NCBI GenBank assembly: GCA_004299305.1
Contig: SCPZ01000097.1
Span: 1-64,000, forward strand
DNA from: Methylobacter sp.
GTDB taxonomy: Bacteria; Pseudomonadota; Gammaproteobacteria; Methylococcales; Methylomonadaceae
Length of the DNA: 64,000 bases
Reading direction: 5' to 3'
The position numbers and the translations under genes were made by a program. The notes under the pieces were generated by a model. It worked only from the letters and a program-made list of their open reading frames with translations. It made no database searches and was not told the DNA's origin. Below are positions 14,370 through 22,615 of this stretch, in pieces (positions within the stretch are counted from its first letter, which is position 1; every line of letters begins with the position of its first letter).

Positions 14370-17095
14370 TGCGCGACGCTAATCCCCAAACTATCTACTT
14401 AAAAGACTACACTGCACCTGAATACCTGATTCACAGCGTTGCCTTGAATTTCACACTGGATGACGAAAACACCCTGGTTAGTTCACGACTCACCTTGAGC
14501 CGTAATCCTGCCTGTCAGTCCCGCGACACATCACTGACCTTGTCGGGTGAAAACCTGAAACTGATACGCATTAACCTGGATGACGGCACAAATCCGTCTG
14601 GAACGGATTTGCATTTACCCGAAGGGCTCTGGGCAGGACAGCCCAGGGTGGGTGACTTAAGCAAAGATCAGTACCTGCAAACCCAGGATGCGTTGATCAT
14701 TAACAATGTTCCGCAGCAGCAACGTTTCGTACTGACTATCGAAAACACGATCAACCCGAAAGCCAACACCGCGCTGGAAGGATTGTACTTATCCAACGGC
14801 ATGTTGTGCACCCAGTGCGAGGCGGAAGGCTTTAGGAAAATCACCTATTTCCTGGATCGGCCCGATGTGATGACCTTGTTCACCACGACGCTGGTCGGCG
14901 ACAAAGACCGTTATCCGGTTTTATTGTCCAACGGCAATAAGGTTGCTCAAGGAGAATTGCCGGATAATCGCCACTGGGTGACCTGGGAAGACCCGTTCAA
15001 CAAGCCGTGCTATTTGTTTGCACTGGTTGCAGGGCGGCTCGAATGCATAGCCGATCGCTTTACCACGCAGTCCGGCAGGGATGTCGACTTGCAAATCTTT
15101 GTCGAAAAGCAGGATATCGATAAATGCGGCCATGCCATGCAATCCTTAAAAAACGCGATGCGTTGGGATGAACAAGTATACGGTCGCGAATACGACCTGG
15201 ATTTATACATGATTGTTGCAGTCGGTCATTTCAACATGGGGGCGATGGAAAACAAGGGTCTTAATATTTTTAATACCAAATTTGTACTGGCGCGGCCCGA
15301 TACCGCGACCGACTCCGATTATGAATCTATCGAAGCCGTGATCGGTCATGAATATTTCCATAACTGGACCGGCAACCGCATTACCTGTCGGGACTGGTTC
15401 CAGCTTAGCCTGAAAGAAGGTTTTACGGTGTTCCGCGACCAGGAATTTACCGGCGACCGCACGTCCAGGGCCGTTAAACGCATTGAAGATGTCAATATGC
15501 TGCGCACTCGCCAGTTCGCCGAAGATGCAGGCCCTCTGGCGCATCCGATACGTCCCGATGCCTACATAGAAATCAACAATTTTTACACCCTGACCGTGTA
15601 TGAAAAAGGCGCGGAAGTGGTGCGCATGATTCACACCCTGCTGGGAGCGGAAGGTTTCCGCAAAGGCAGCGACTTGTATTTTGAGCGTCACGACGGACAA
15701 GCGGTTACTTGTGATGATTTTGTTAGCGCGATGGAGGATGCCAACAGCGTTGATTTAAGCCAATTCCGCCGCTGGTACGCTCAGGCCGGAACACCGGTGC
15801 TAACTGTTCGGCAGCACTATGACTCATCGACACAAACCCTGACGTTGACCTTAAACCAAAGCTGCCCGCCGACTCCGGGACAAGCGGTTAAAGAACCGCT
15901 GCATATTCCGGTCACCATGGGTCTGCTTAACAAAGACGGTTCCGTCGCACCTTGCAAGCTGCCAGCCGACGCTCAAGCTAGCGATGAAGTCATTTTGCAG
16001 CTCACTGAGCCGGAACAAGTATTTACCTTTGAAGGCTTAGCCGAACAGCCGGTCGTTTCCATCCTGAGAGGCTTTTCAGCGCCTGTTAAACTGACAATGG
16101 AGCGCAGCCTGGATGAATTGGCGTTCTTGTTAAGCTACGACAGCGACACGTTTAATCGCTGGGAAGCCGGACAGCAGCTGGCCGGACAGGTTATTACGGG
16201 ATTGATTGCTGATTTTCAGAATGGCAGGGATATGCTTGTCAACCCCATTATGGTCGCCGCCTTTAAACAGGTACTGGAGCAGCCCTGGGATGATTTATCG
16301 TATTTTTCTTGGCTATTAAGCCTGCCTTCGGAAACCTATCTGGCTGAACAAATGGAGGTTGTCGATGTAGAGGCTATCCATGCCGCCCGCGAATTTGTCA
16401 TACTGACTTTAGCAGAACAGTTGCAGGCACAATTCCAGGCTTTATATTTGAAAAATCATAAGGATGAGTCAGGTAAATTCGACTCCGGCGCAATAGGTCG
16501 CCGACGTATCAAAAACACCTGTTTAAGTTATTTGGTCAAGCTGAAAAATCAGGATATTTATCACAAAGCACAGCAGCAATTTAGCGGCTCTAAAAACATG
16601 ACCGACCAAATGGCGGCGTTAACGGTTATTGTCAATAACCCGCATCCGGCTAAACAAGCCTGCCTGGATAGTTTTTATCATCAATGGCAGGCGGAAGCGT
16701 TGGTTATCGATAAATGGTTTACGCTGCAATCTACAAGCAGTATGCCCGATACTTTTGAGAGGGTGCTGGCGTTAATGGAACATCCGGCATTCGATTTAAA
16801 AAACCCGAATCGCGTCAGGGCGTTGATCGGTGCGTTTAGCCAGTCTAATCCGTTGCATTTTCATGCTGCCAATGGGCAGGGCTATCAATTTCTCGCCGAC
16901 CAAATTATCGCCCTGAATACCTTAAATCCGCAGATTGCGTCGCGCATGGTTGGCGCGTTAACGTCATGGCGCAGATATGACCAAGGCAGGCAAGCGTTGA
17001 TCAAGGCGCAACTGGAACGGATTATAACGACAGAGGCGATTTCCAAAGATGTTTACGAAGTGGCGAGTAAAAGTCTGGCTTACAAAGCCACGTAA
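14369..17095 (+). CDS. pepN: Aminopeptidase N (M1 family)
   Basis: 908 residues, close to the usual 870-890. GAMEN (291-295) and the zinc site HEYFH (327-331) with E350 identify an M1 metallo-aminopeptidase of the bacterial PepN type, which removes N-terminal residues from cytosolic peptides. It is the last gene of the moaB-DUF423-pepN unit. Nothing is missing from the catalytic core. Confidence 0.96.
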   Translation: MRDANPQTIYLKDYTAPEYLIHSVALNFTLDDENTLVSSRLTLSRNPACQSRDTSLTLSGENLKLIRINLDDGTNPSGTDLHLPEGLWAGQPRVGDLSKDQYLQTQDALIINNVPQQQRFVLTIENTINPKANTALEGLYLSNGMLCTQCEAEGFRKITYFLDRPDVMTLFTTTLVGDKDRYPVLLSNGNKVAQGELPDNRHWVTWEDPFNKPCYLFALVAGRLECIADRFTTQSGRDVDLQIFVEKQDIDKCGHAMQSLKNAMRWDEQVYGREYDLDLYMIVAVGHFNMGAMENKGLNIFNTKFVLARPDTATDSDYESIEAVIGHEYFHNWTGNRITCRDWFQLSLKEGFTVFRDQEFTGDRTSRAVKRIEDVNMLRTRQFAEDAGPLAHPIRPDAYIEINNFYTLTVYEKGAEVVRMIHTLLGAEGFRKGSDLYFERHDGQAVTCDDFVSAMEDANSVDLSQFRRWYAQAGTPVLTVRQHYDSSTQTLTLTLNQSCPPTPGQAVKEPLHIPVTMGLLNKDGSVAPCKLPADAQASDEVILQLTEPEQVFTFEGLAEQPVVSILRGFSAPVKLTMERSLDELAFLLSYDSDTFNRWEAGQQLAGQVITGLIADFQNGRDMLVNPIMVAAFKQVLEQPWDDLSYFSWLLSLPSETYLAEQMEVVDVEAIHAAREFVILTLAEQLQAQFQALYLKNHKDESGKFDSGAIGRRRIKNTCLSYLVKLKNQDIYHKAQQQFSGSKNMTDQMAALTVIVNNPHPAKQACLDSFYHQWQAEALVIDKWFTLQSTSSMPDTFERVLALMEHPAFDLKNPNRVRALIGAFSQSNPLHFHAANGQGYQFLADQIIALNTLNPQIASRMVGALTSWRRYDQGRQALIKAQLERIITTEAISKDVYEVASKSLAYKAT

Positions 17096-17196
17096 ACCTG
17101 GAAAATAGAGTTGGGCTACGGATAAGCGCGGATGGCAACGGCTTATCTGTGTAAATTTGTGGTTGACAAAGGTTTTAGGTTAAAAAAGCTAGATGG

Positions 17197-17934
17197 ATGT
17201 CCATGCGAAAAAATGTATTGATTACCGGCGCCGCTAAACGCATAGGTGCGGCTTGTGCGCGGCTTCTGCATGGCGAAGGCTATAATGTTTTTTTGCATTA
17301 CCGGTCTTCGGAGGCTGAGGCGCAGCAACTTTGCTATCAGCTAAATCAATTGCGGCCCGATTCGGCAAAAATAATGCAGGCCGATTTGCTGAACATGACC
17401 GAACTGGAGGCTGTCGCCAGGGAAGCGGTTATGGCCTGGGGTGGCATAGATGTATTGGTGAATAATGCTTCGTCCTTTTATCCAACGGCTGTGCTTGATG
17501 TGACCGAGCGGCAGTGGGATGAGTTGTTGGGCGGTAATTTAAAGGCGCCGTTTTTCCTGGCGAAGGCTTTAGCCGAGACCTTAGTCGATAATAAAGGCTG
17601 CATAGTCAATATTGTCGATATTCATGCCGAACGCGGCTTGAGCGGCTATCCGGTGTACAGCATCGCAAAAGCCGGGTTGGCTGCGATGACCAAGGTTCTA
17701 GCCAAGGAGTTGGGGCCTGTTGTCAGGGTTAATGGAGTAGCTCCAGGGGCTATACTTTGGCCGGAGAGCGAGTTATCTGAACCGGCCAAACTGGAAATTC
17801 TGCAACGAGTGGCCTTAAAGCGTAGCGGTGAGCCGGTTGATATTGCCAAGGCGGTGCTTTTTTTAATTAAGGATGCTGACTATATCACCGGTCAGATTTT
17901 GGCCGTTGATGGCGGGCGCACCCTATTTTGTTGA
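17197..17934 (+). CDS. Pteridine reductase (short-chain dehydrogenase)
   Basis: 245 residues. Classical SDR: TGAAKRIGAACARLL nucleotide loop (10-24) with an Arg in the NADPH-preferring place, NNAS (89-92), and catalytic Y154 and K158 in YSIAK. The Arg-containing loop, overall similarity and position point to a FolM/PTR1-like pteridine reductase acting on dihydropterins. It runs tail to tail with folK, overlapping it by 12 bases. The start ATG at 17197 may be replaced by the ATG two codons later. Confidence 0.82.
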   Translation: MSMRKNVLITGAAKRIGAACARLLHGEGYNVFLHYRSSEAEAQQLCYQLNQLRPDSAKIMQADLLNMTELEAVAREAVMAWGGIDVLVNNASSFYPTAVLDVTERQWDELLGGNLKAPFFLAKALAETLVDNKGCIVNIVDIHAERGLSGYPVYSIAKAGLAAMTKVLAKELGPVVRVNGVAPGAILWPESELSEPAKLEILQRVALKRSGEPVDIAKAVLFLIKDADYITGQILAVDGGRTLFC

Positions 17935-18423
17935 AGCCCAGGACGGAGTGACTCTCTTTTGTTTGAGCTCGGTCTTGTCGAACTTGTCCCAAAGTTCGGC
18001 ATAGCTGACGTGGCTGGCGGGATGTTTCAAGTTCGGGGCAATTTCCGCCAAAGGCTCAAGCACAAAAGCGTAATGCTCGATTTCATCCCGAGGTATCTGC
18101 AAACGGCCATCGTTGATGATCAGATCACCGTATAAAATCAAATCCAGATCCAGGGTGCGCGCAGCATATTTTCGGCTGTCGCGGGTGCGGCCATTATCCA
18201 GCTCAATTTGCCTGAGTTGTTTAGCAACAGCTTTCACTTCCTCATCGGAATCAAAACCCACCACCAGATTGTAGAAAACATCGCCGGTAAAGCCGACGGC
18301 TTCGGATTCGTAAATGCTTGAAATAGCCAGCTTGCCAAAGGCTTGTTCAAGCGCTCTGAGGCTGGCAGGGATATGCACATCCTTGTTTATGTTGCTGCCT
18401 ATGCTGATGTAGCCTCTGGTCAC
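17923..18423 (-). CDS. folK: 6-hydroxymethyl-dihydropterin pyrophosphokinase
   Basis: 166 residues from a GTG start. ISIGSNIN, FYNLVVGF and the RDSRKYAARTLDLDLILYGD block with PRDE are the HPPK signatures. It phosphorylates the pterin before dihydropteroate synthesis in the folate pathway. The start overlaps the folB stop (GTGA), so translation is coupled. Confidence 0.95.
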   Translation of the reverse strand: MTRGYISIGSNINKDVHIPASLRALEQAFGKLAISSIYESEAVGFTGDVFYNLVVGFDSDEEVKAVAKQLRQIELDNGRTRDSRKYAARTLDLDLILYGDLIINDGRLQIPRDEIEHYAFVLEPLAEIAPNLKHPASHVSYAELWDKFDKTELKQKRVTPSWASTK

Positions 18424-18779
18424 GATTTTCTTGCTCCTCGCTCAATGATAATGCCGACATCGCTGGCCCCTCTAATAGCGCCTTTTTTATTCAGGGTGAT
18501 TTTTACCCAAGGCACACTAAATTCGTTACGAATAATGTCGGCTATTTCCGAAATTAATTTTTCTACCAAGAAAAACTGGCTAGTCTCGACAAAGGAAACA
18601 ATGCGGTGTGAAACCGTTTTGTAATCAAGCGTATATTGAATGTCGTCGGTTTCTGCGGCTTTTTGAATATCAAAAGCCATCTCGATATCAAGAATGACGG
18701 TTTGCTTAGTCACTCTTTCCCAATCGTAAATGCCGATGATAGTTTCAATTTCCAGGCCGCCTAAAAATATGATGTCCAT
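18420..18779 (-). CDS. folB: Dihydroneopterin aldolase
   Basis: 119 residues. DIIFLGGLEIETIIGIYDWER at the N-terminus, the central catalytic E and the late VTLNKKGAIRGASDVGIIIER fit FolB. It cleaves dihydroneopterin to 6-hydroxymethyl-dihydropterin, the substrate of the next gene, folK. It diverges from plsY, a common gammaproteobacterial arrangement. Confidence 0.95.
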   Translation of the reverse strand: MDIIFLGGLEIETIIGIYDWERVTKQTVILDIEMAFDIQKAAETDDIQYTLDYKTVSHRIVSFVETSQFFLVEKLISEIADIIRNEFSVPWVKITLNKKGAIRGASDVGIIIERGARKS

Positions 18780-18873
18780 TATGAATTCCGGTTATGATGC
18801 GTGTTTTTTTAAAGCCGTAAGTATCAAGGAAACGCCCTTTGCTTACAAGTTCTGATGACGAAAAGGTTACGCA

Positions 18874-19461
18874 ATGGTTGAATGGTTGTTTGTTCCGGCC
18901 GCCTATTTGATAGGCTCAATTTCCAGTGCAATTATTATTTGCCGCATGATGGGGTTGCCCGATCCCCGCGAGCAAGGCTCGGGCAACCCCGGCGCTACCA
19001 ATGTGATGCGTATCGGCGGGAAAAAAGCGGCGGCGATTACTCTGCTGGGCGATTCGCTGAAAGGATTAATTCCGGTCTATGCCGCAAACGTGTTGGGCCT
19101 GCCCGCCGAGTTAGTTGCAGCAACCGGTTTGGCGGCGTTTATAGGTCACCTTTATCCGGTGTTTTTCGGCTTTAAGGGCGGCAAAGGCGTTGCTACATCG
19201 GTCGGCGTGTTACTTGGATTTTCCTGGCTGCTCGGTTTTGCGTTCATGGCAACCTGGTTTTTGGTTTACAAGCTGGGCAAGATTTCATCCTTGTCGGCAT
19301 TAGTCGCCTCGACCTTGTCTCCGGTTTTTGCCTGGTTTATAGTCGGTGATAAGGCTATCGTTGGCGCTTCCGTGGTGATGATGGTTTTCTTGTTATGGCG
19401 GCATAAGAGCAATATTCAGAGGTTGCTGGCAGGGGAAGAGTCGAGCAAGGCTAAAGGCTAA
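18874..19461 (+). CDS. plsY: Acyl-phosphate glycerol-3-phosphate acyltransferase
   Basis: 195 residues, membrane protein with about five helices. The cytosolic motifs GSGNPGATNVMR and GFKGGKGVATSVGV are those of PlsY, which makes lysophosphatidic acid from acyl-phosphate and glycerol 3-phosphate. The GC-rich segment at 18960 encodes the first motif. Normally tsaD would be the next gene; here a RES gene intervenes. Confidence 0.96.
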   Translation: MVEWLFVPAAYLIGSISSAIIICRMMGLPDPREQGSGNPGATNVMRIGGKKAAAITLLGDSLKGLIPVYAANVLGLPAELVAATGLAAFIGHLYPVFFGFKGGKGVATSVGVLLGFSWLLGFAFMATWFLVYKLGKISSLSALVASTLSPVFAWFIVGDKAIVGASVVMMVFLLWRHKSNIQRLLAGEESSKAKG

Positions 19462-19493
19462 AAATCAGCCGACAACCGATGTTTAGCAATCAT

Positions 19494-19510
19494 GGTACGC
19501 ATAGCGTGCC
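19494..19510. repeat. Short palindrome GGYACGC-ATA-GCGTGCC
   Basis: A 7-bp stem around ATA in the 78-base gap between plsY and the RES gene, next to the tRNA-like remnant. Probably a dispersed palindrome. Confidence 0.45.
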
Positions 19511-19519
19511 CTACAAGAC

Positions 19520-19548
19520 TTCGGCCCTATCCGACTGAGCTATCCATG
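19520..19548 (-). pseudogene. tRNA 5'-half remnant
   Basis: Read on the minus strand, GGATAGCTCAGTCGGATAGGGC has the shape of the tRNA D-arm (TA, GCTC, AGTCGGATA, GGGC), as in Arg- or Phe-type tRNAs. The anticodon and T arms that should follow are absent. The RES gene stop codon (TAG, 19540-19542) is the TAG of this D-arm sequence. Confidence 0.45.
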
Positions 19549-20682
19549 GCTTATGAAATCATCAGACCCAATACGATGAGATCCATTAGCAACTCGGTAT
19601 CCAGCTCCTAACTTGCTTCTAAGGGCATCAGCTTCTTCCTTGTAAAGAAATAGGCCTGCGAAGTGCCAAGGCGCACTCCGAATTACACCCCAACCTTTTA
19701 CCCAGCCAGGATTCGCAATATCTTCGGGAAAGTTTGAATATTTATTTTTCAAAGTTTGCTCACTGTTACCAGCGAAAGCTATTAGGTCTAGCATCAAATT
19801 CGGATCTTTCTCATCTCTTGAATTCGCAAAATCGATTTCTTCTTCGGTCAAGTCAAAGAGTAACGAATGTCGATCTGATGAGACGTTCCCCCAGACAAAG
19901 CAATTCGATTCGTTAATTTTTTCACAGTGTTTCGTAATTTCGTAATCGTAGAAGCCGTACGAATGAACGCTGTTAATTCTTATCACTTGAGAGCACACAA
20001 TATGCATGCCTGAATAATAGGCCTCGGGGAGAATACTCAGATTCATTCCGACATGATCTTGTACGCTTGGGTAAAACATACCGTCGGCTCCACTTTTTTC
20101 ATATGCAGTGGATGCAAGAATTCTAGTTGTTAAATAGTCGCTATCTTTAGCTTCCTTGTCCGCAAGAAGTTCGCCTAGAAAAGCATCGACATAAAGAATT
20201 CTTGTTGCGAGTTCTCTATCGGGATGGCTGTTTAACATCCGTGATAAAGCTTGATTAACTTCCCTACCTAGAAAGCGAGTTTTGCCTGTTTTGAACACAT
20301 TAAACAAATCTCCAATAGTAATAATCCGAATCGACTTTTCGGGTCGAATTCGAATTGCAACCACATGAAAATAGTCACCCTCTTTTGCGTCCAACTCCCT
20401 AAAAACTGTTGTTTTTCTTGTGGCTGCGTATAGGCAGGGAGCTCCTTTGTCATTGAGTCTTCCGGTGTTTGTAACCTCTGGAGGCGGGCAATGAAGCCTG
20501 TCAGCAGATGAAAATCCATCCGAAGTCGACTTCCGGCCTCGCCAATAAAAGCTTCCTCTTCCAAGTGAATAATTTAGAAGAGGGTAAAAATCGAATAACT
20601 TACGAAAGCCCGATGCAATAACTTCTGGTTCAGAAGATGACCGTATTTTATCGAATAGTCTATCGCAATCGGTCAGATTCAT
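19540..20682 (-). CDS. RES-domain protein, 380 residues
   Basis: The RES domain occupies about residues 40-230: the Arg pair R48/R50 in FYWRGR, GRLNDKGAPCLYAAT (74-88), E96, and a later DGMFYPSVQ near residue 200. Known RES toxins destroy NAD+ and pair with an Xre-type antitoxin. This one is about twice the usual toxin length, has a C-terminal extension of unknown kind and has no antitoxin gene beside it. Base composition is more AT-rich than neighbouring genes. It separates plsY from tsaD, so it is probably acquired. Confidence 0.75.
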   Translation of the reverse strand: MNLTDCDRLFDKIRSSSEPEVIASGFRKLFDFYPLLNYSLGRGSFYWRGRKSTSDGFSSADRLHCPPPEVTNTGRLNDKGAPCLYAATRKTTVFRELDAKEGDYFHVVAIRIRPEKSIRIITIGDLFNVFKTGKTRFLGREVNQALSRMLNSHPDRELATRILYVDAFLGELLADKEAKDSDYLTTRILASTAYEKSGADGMFYPSVQDHVGMNLSILPEAYYSGMHIVCSQVIRINSVHSYGFYDYEITKHCEKINESNCFVWGNVSSDRHSLLFDLTEEEIDFANSRDEKDPNLMLDLIAFAGNSEQTLKNKYSNFPEDIANPGWVKGWGVIRSAPWHFAGLFLYKEEADALRSKLGAGYRVANGSHRIGSDDFISHG

Positions 20683-20708
20683 ATTTCGTCTTGTACCTTT
20701 CGCCTGAT

Positions 20709-21713
20709 TTAATCCAATTCACTAATCGGCCAACGAGGCCGAGCATAAATCTCCAGCCCTTGTTGCTGGCCCGCCATTAAACGCTGGCAACCAGCATAAG
20801 CGATCATCGCGCCGTTATCGGTACAAAATTCGAGACGCGGAAAATAAAGTTGGGCGTTCTCCTTGGCAACCATTTGGGTCAAACTGGCGCGAATTTGCTT
20901 GTTGGCGCTGACGCCTCCGGCAATAACCAATCTTTTCAATCCAGTTTGCTGCAAGGCCCGTTTGCATTTGATGCTCAGCGTCTCTGCAACCGCCTGCTGG
21001 AATGCGGCGGCGACATCGGCTTTGTCCTGATCGGTTTTGCCTGAGGCGTTGATAGTGTTCATGGTGAATGTTTTTAAGCCGCTAAAACTAAAATCCAAGC
21101 CGGGGCGGTCGGTCATCGGGCGGGGAAATTTAATCTGCGGCGTGCCTTGTTCTGCCAATGCGGACAGTTTCGGCCCGCCGGGATAACCCAGGCCCAGCAT
21201 TTTGGCGGTCTTATCAAACGCTTCACCGGCGGCGTCATCAAGGGACTCGCCCAATAGCTGATAGCGACCGATCCCCTCAACCTGCACCAGCAGGGTATGC
21301 CCGCCTGAAATCAACAGTGCAACAAATGGAAATTCCGGCGGGTTTTCTTCCAGCATAGGTGCCAGCAAATGTCCTTCCATGTGATGGACGGCGATTGCCG
21401 GAATTTGCCACGCCCAAGCCAAGCTCCTGGCTGTTGCCGCGCCCACCAGCAAGGCCCCCATCAGGCCGGGGCCTGCGGTGTAGGCAATACCGTTAATGTC
21501 GCTGCCGGTCAATCCGCTTTCCTTTAGGCATTGCTTGATCAGCGGTATCAATTTCCGAATGTGGTCGCGCGATGCCAGCTCGGGAACAACGCCGCCATAT
21601 TCGCTATGCATGTCAACCTGGCTGTATAAAAGATGGCTGCTGAGGCCTTGTTCAGAGTGATAAATCGCGACGCCGGTTTCGTCGCAAGAGGATTCTATGC
21701 CTAAAACGTACAT
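20709..21713 (-). CDS. tsaD: tRNA N6-threonylcarbamoyladenosine transferase TsaD
   Basis: 334 residues. [12 protein letters not shown] at residues 7-18, the metal-binding H111 and H115 (VHHMEGH), LLISGGHT and VAGGVSANK fit the Kae1/TsaD family. With TsaB/C/E it makes t6A37 on ANN-decoding tRNAs. It diverges from the rpsU operon, the standard gammaproteobacterial order, with a consensus promoter for rpsU in the gap. Confidence 0.97.
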   Translation of the reverse strand: MYVLGIESSCDETGVAIYHSEQGLSSHLLYSQVDMHSEYGGVVPELASRDHIRKLIPLIKQCLKESGLTGSDINGIAYTAGPGLMGALLVGAATARSLAWAWQIPAIAVHHMEGHLLAPMLEENPPEFPFVALLISGGHTLLVQVEGIGRYQLLGESLDDAAGEAFDKTAKMLGLGYPGGPKLSALAEQGTPQIKFPRPMTDRPGLDFSFSGLKTFTMNTINASGKTDQDKADVAAAFQQAVAETLSIKCKRALQQTGLKRLVIAGGVSANKQIRASLTQMVAKENAQLYFPRLEFCTDNGAMIAYAGCQRLMAGQQQGLEIYARPRWPISELD

Positions 21714-21720
21714 TGAGTTT

Positions 21721-21748
21721 TTGAAATTTATAAAAGTAAAGGTATAAT
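21721..21748 (+). promoter_or_regulatory. Strong sigma-70 promoter of rpsU
   Basis: TTGAAA (21721-21726) and a perfect TATAAT (21743-21748) with a 16-base spacer. Confidence 0.75.
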
Positions 21749-21819
21749 TAAGGGTTCTGTTTGTTCAGTGGATTTAAAAATCCTAACTTTTTAAATATTA
21801 ACATATTCGGGTCATTATA

Positions 21820-22053
21820 ATGCCGTCAGTAAAAATCAAAGAAAACGAACCATTTGATATTGCGATTCGTCGTTTTAAACGTGCTTGTGAAAAAGCAGGT
21901 GTGTTGGCAGAAGTGCGTCGTCGTGAGTTTTATGAAAAACCAACCGCAGAGCGTAAACGTAAAGGTGCGGCGGCTGTCAAGCGTCATTTGAAAAAATTGG
22001 CGCGTGAGCGTTACGCATTGAAAAACTTACGTCGCGGACGTCCTGCTCTGTAA
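21820..22053 (+). CDS. rpsU: 30S ribosomal protein S21
   Basis: 77 residues. [19 protein letters not shown] and [13 protein letters not shown] are near-invariant in S21. It is slightly longer than the 71-residue E. coli protein by a RRGRPAL tail. First gene of the macromolecular-synthesis operon; yqeY follows after 15 bases. Confidence 0.97.
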   Translation: MPSVKIKENEPFDIAIRRFKRACEKAGVLAEVRRREFYEKPTAERKRKGAAAVKRHLKKLARERYALKNLRRGRPAL

Positions 22054-22068
22054 AATAAGGTTAATACG

Positions 22069-22518
22069 ATGGATTTGTTAACGGATCGTATCAAGGATGA
22101 TATGAAGGCCGCCATGAAAGGCGGCGATAAAGCAAGGCTCGGGGTGATTCGCTTGATTTTGGCTGCCATTAAGCAGGTCGAAGTCGATGAGCGCATTGTT
22201 TTGGATAATGAGCGGGTTATTCTTGTTCTTGACAAGATGCTCAAGCAGCGCCGCGAGTCTATTCGGCAATATGCCGATGCCGGACGACATGATCTGGTCG
22301 CTATTGAAGAGGCCGAAATCCCTGTAATTCAGGATTTTATGCCGCAGCCGCTGACTGAAATCGAAATTGACTCAATGGTTAAGGATGCTGTCACTGAGTC
22401 CGGTGCAGAATCGATTAAGGATATGGGCAAGGTTATGGCCTTGCTTAAGGCAAAAATGCAGGGACGCGCCGATATGTCGGTGGTGAGTATCAAAATCAAG
22501 GCAGCGCTAGCTGGATAG
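22069..22518 (+). CDS. GatB/YqeY domain protein
   Basis: 149 residues. The YqeY fold shows RIKDDMKAAMKGGDKARLGVIRLI at the N-terminus and MGKVMALLKAKMQGRADMSVVS near the end. It is related to the tRNA-binding tail of GatB; its role is unclear. It stands between rpsU and dnaG, common outside the enterics, and is followed by a terminator. Confidence 0.92.
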   Translation: MDLLTDRIKDDMKAAMKGGDKARLGVIRLILAAIKQVEVDERIVLDNERVILVLDKMLKQRRESIRQYADAGRHDLVAIEEAEIPVIQDFMPQPLTEIEIDSMVKDAVTESGAESIKDMGKVMALLKAKMQGRADMSVVSIKIKAALAG

Positions 22519-22560
22519 TTTCGTTGTTGATTTTTGTCTGGAGCTAATTGGCGTTGGTTA

Positions 22561-22587
22561 AGACGCCTGCTTTTGGCGTCTATTTTC
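22561..22587 (+). terminator. Terminator/attenuator between yqeY and dnaG
   Basis: AGACGCC, 7-base loop, GGCGTCT, then ATTTTCTG. Its place matches the partial terminator between rpsU and dnaG in the E. coli operon, which lowers primase output. Confidence 0.75.
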
Positions 22588-22615
22588 TGTGTCTTTGCAG
22601 TCGTCGGAGCATTAC

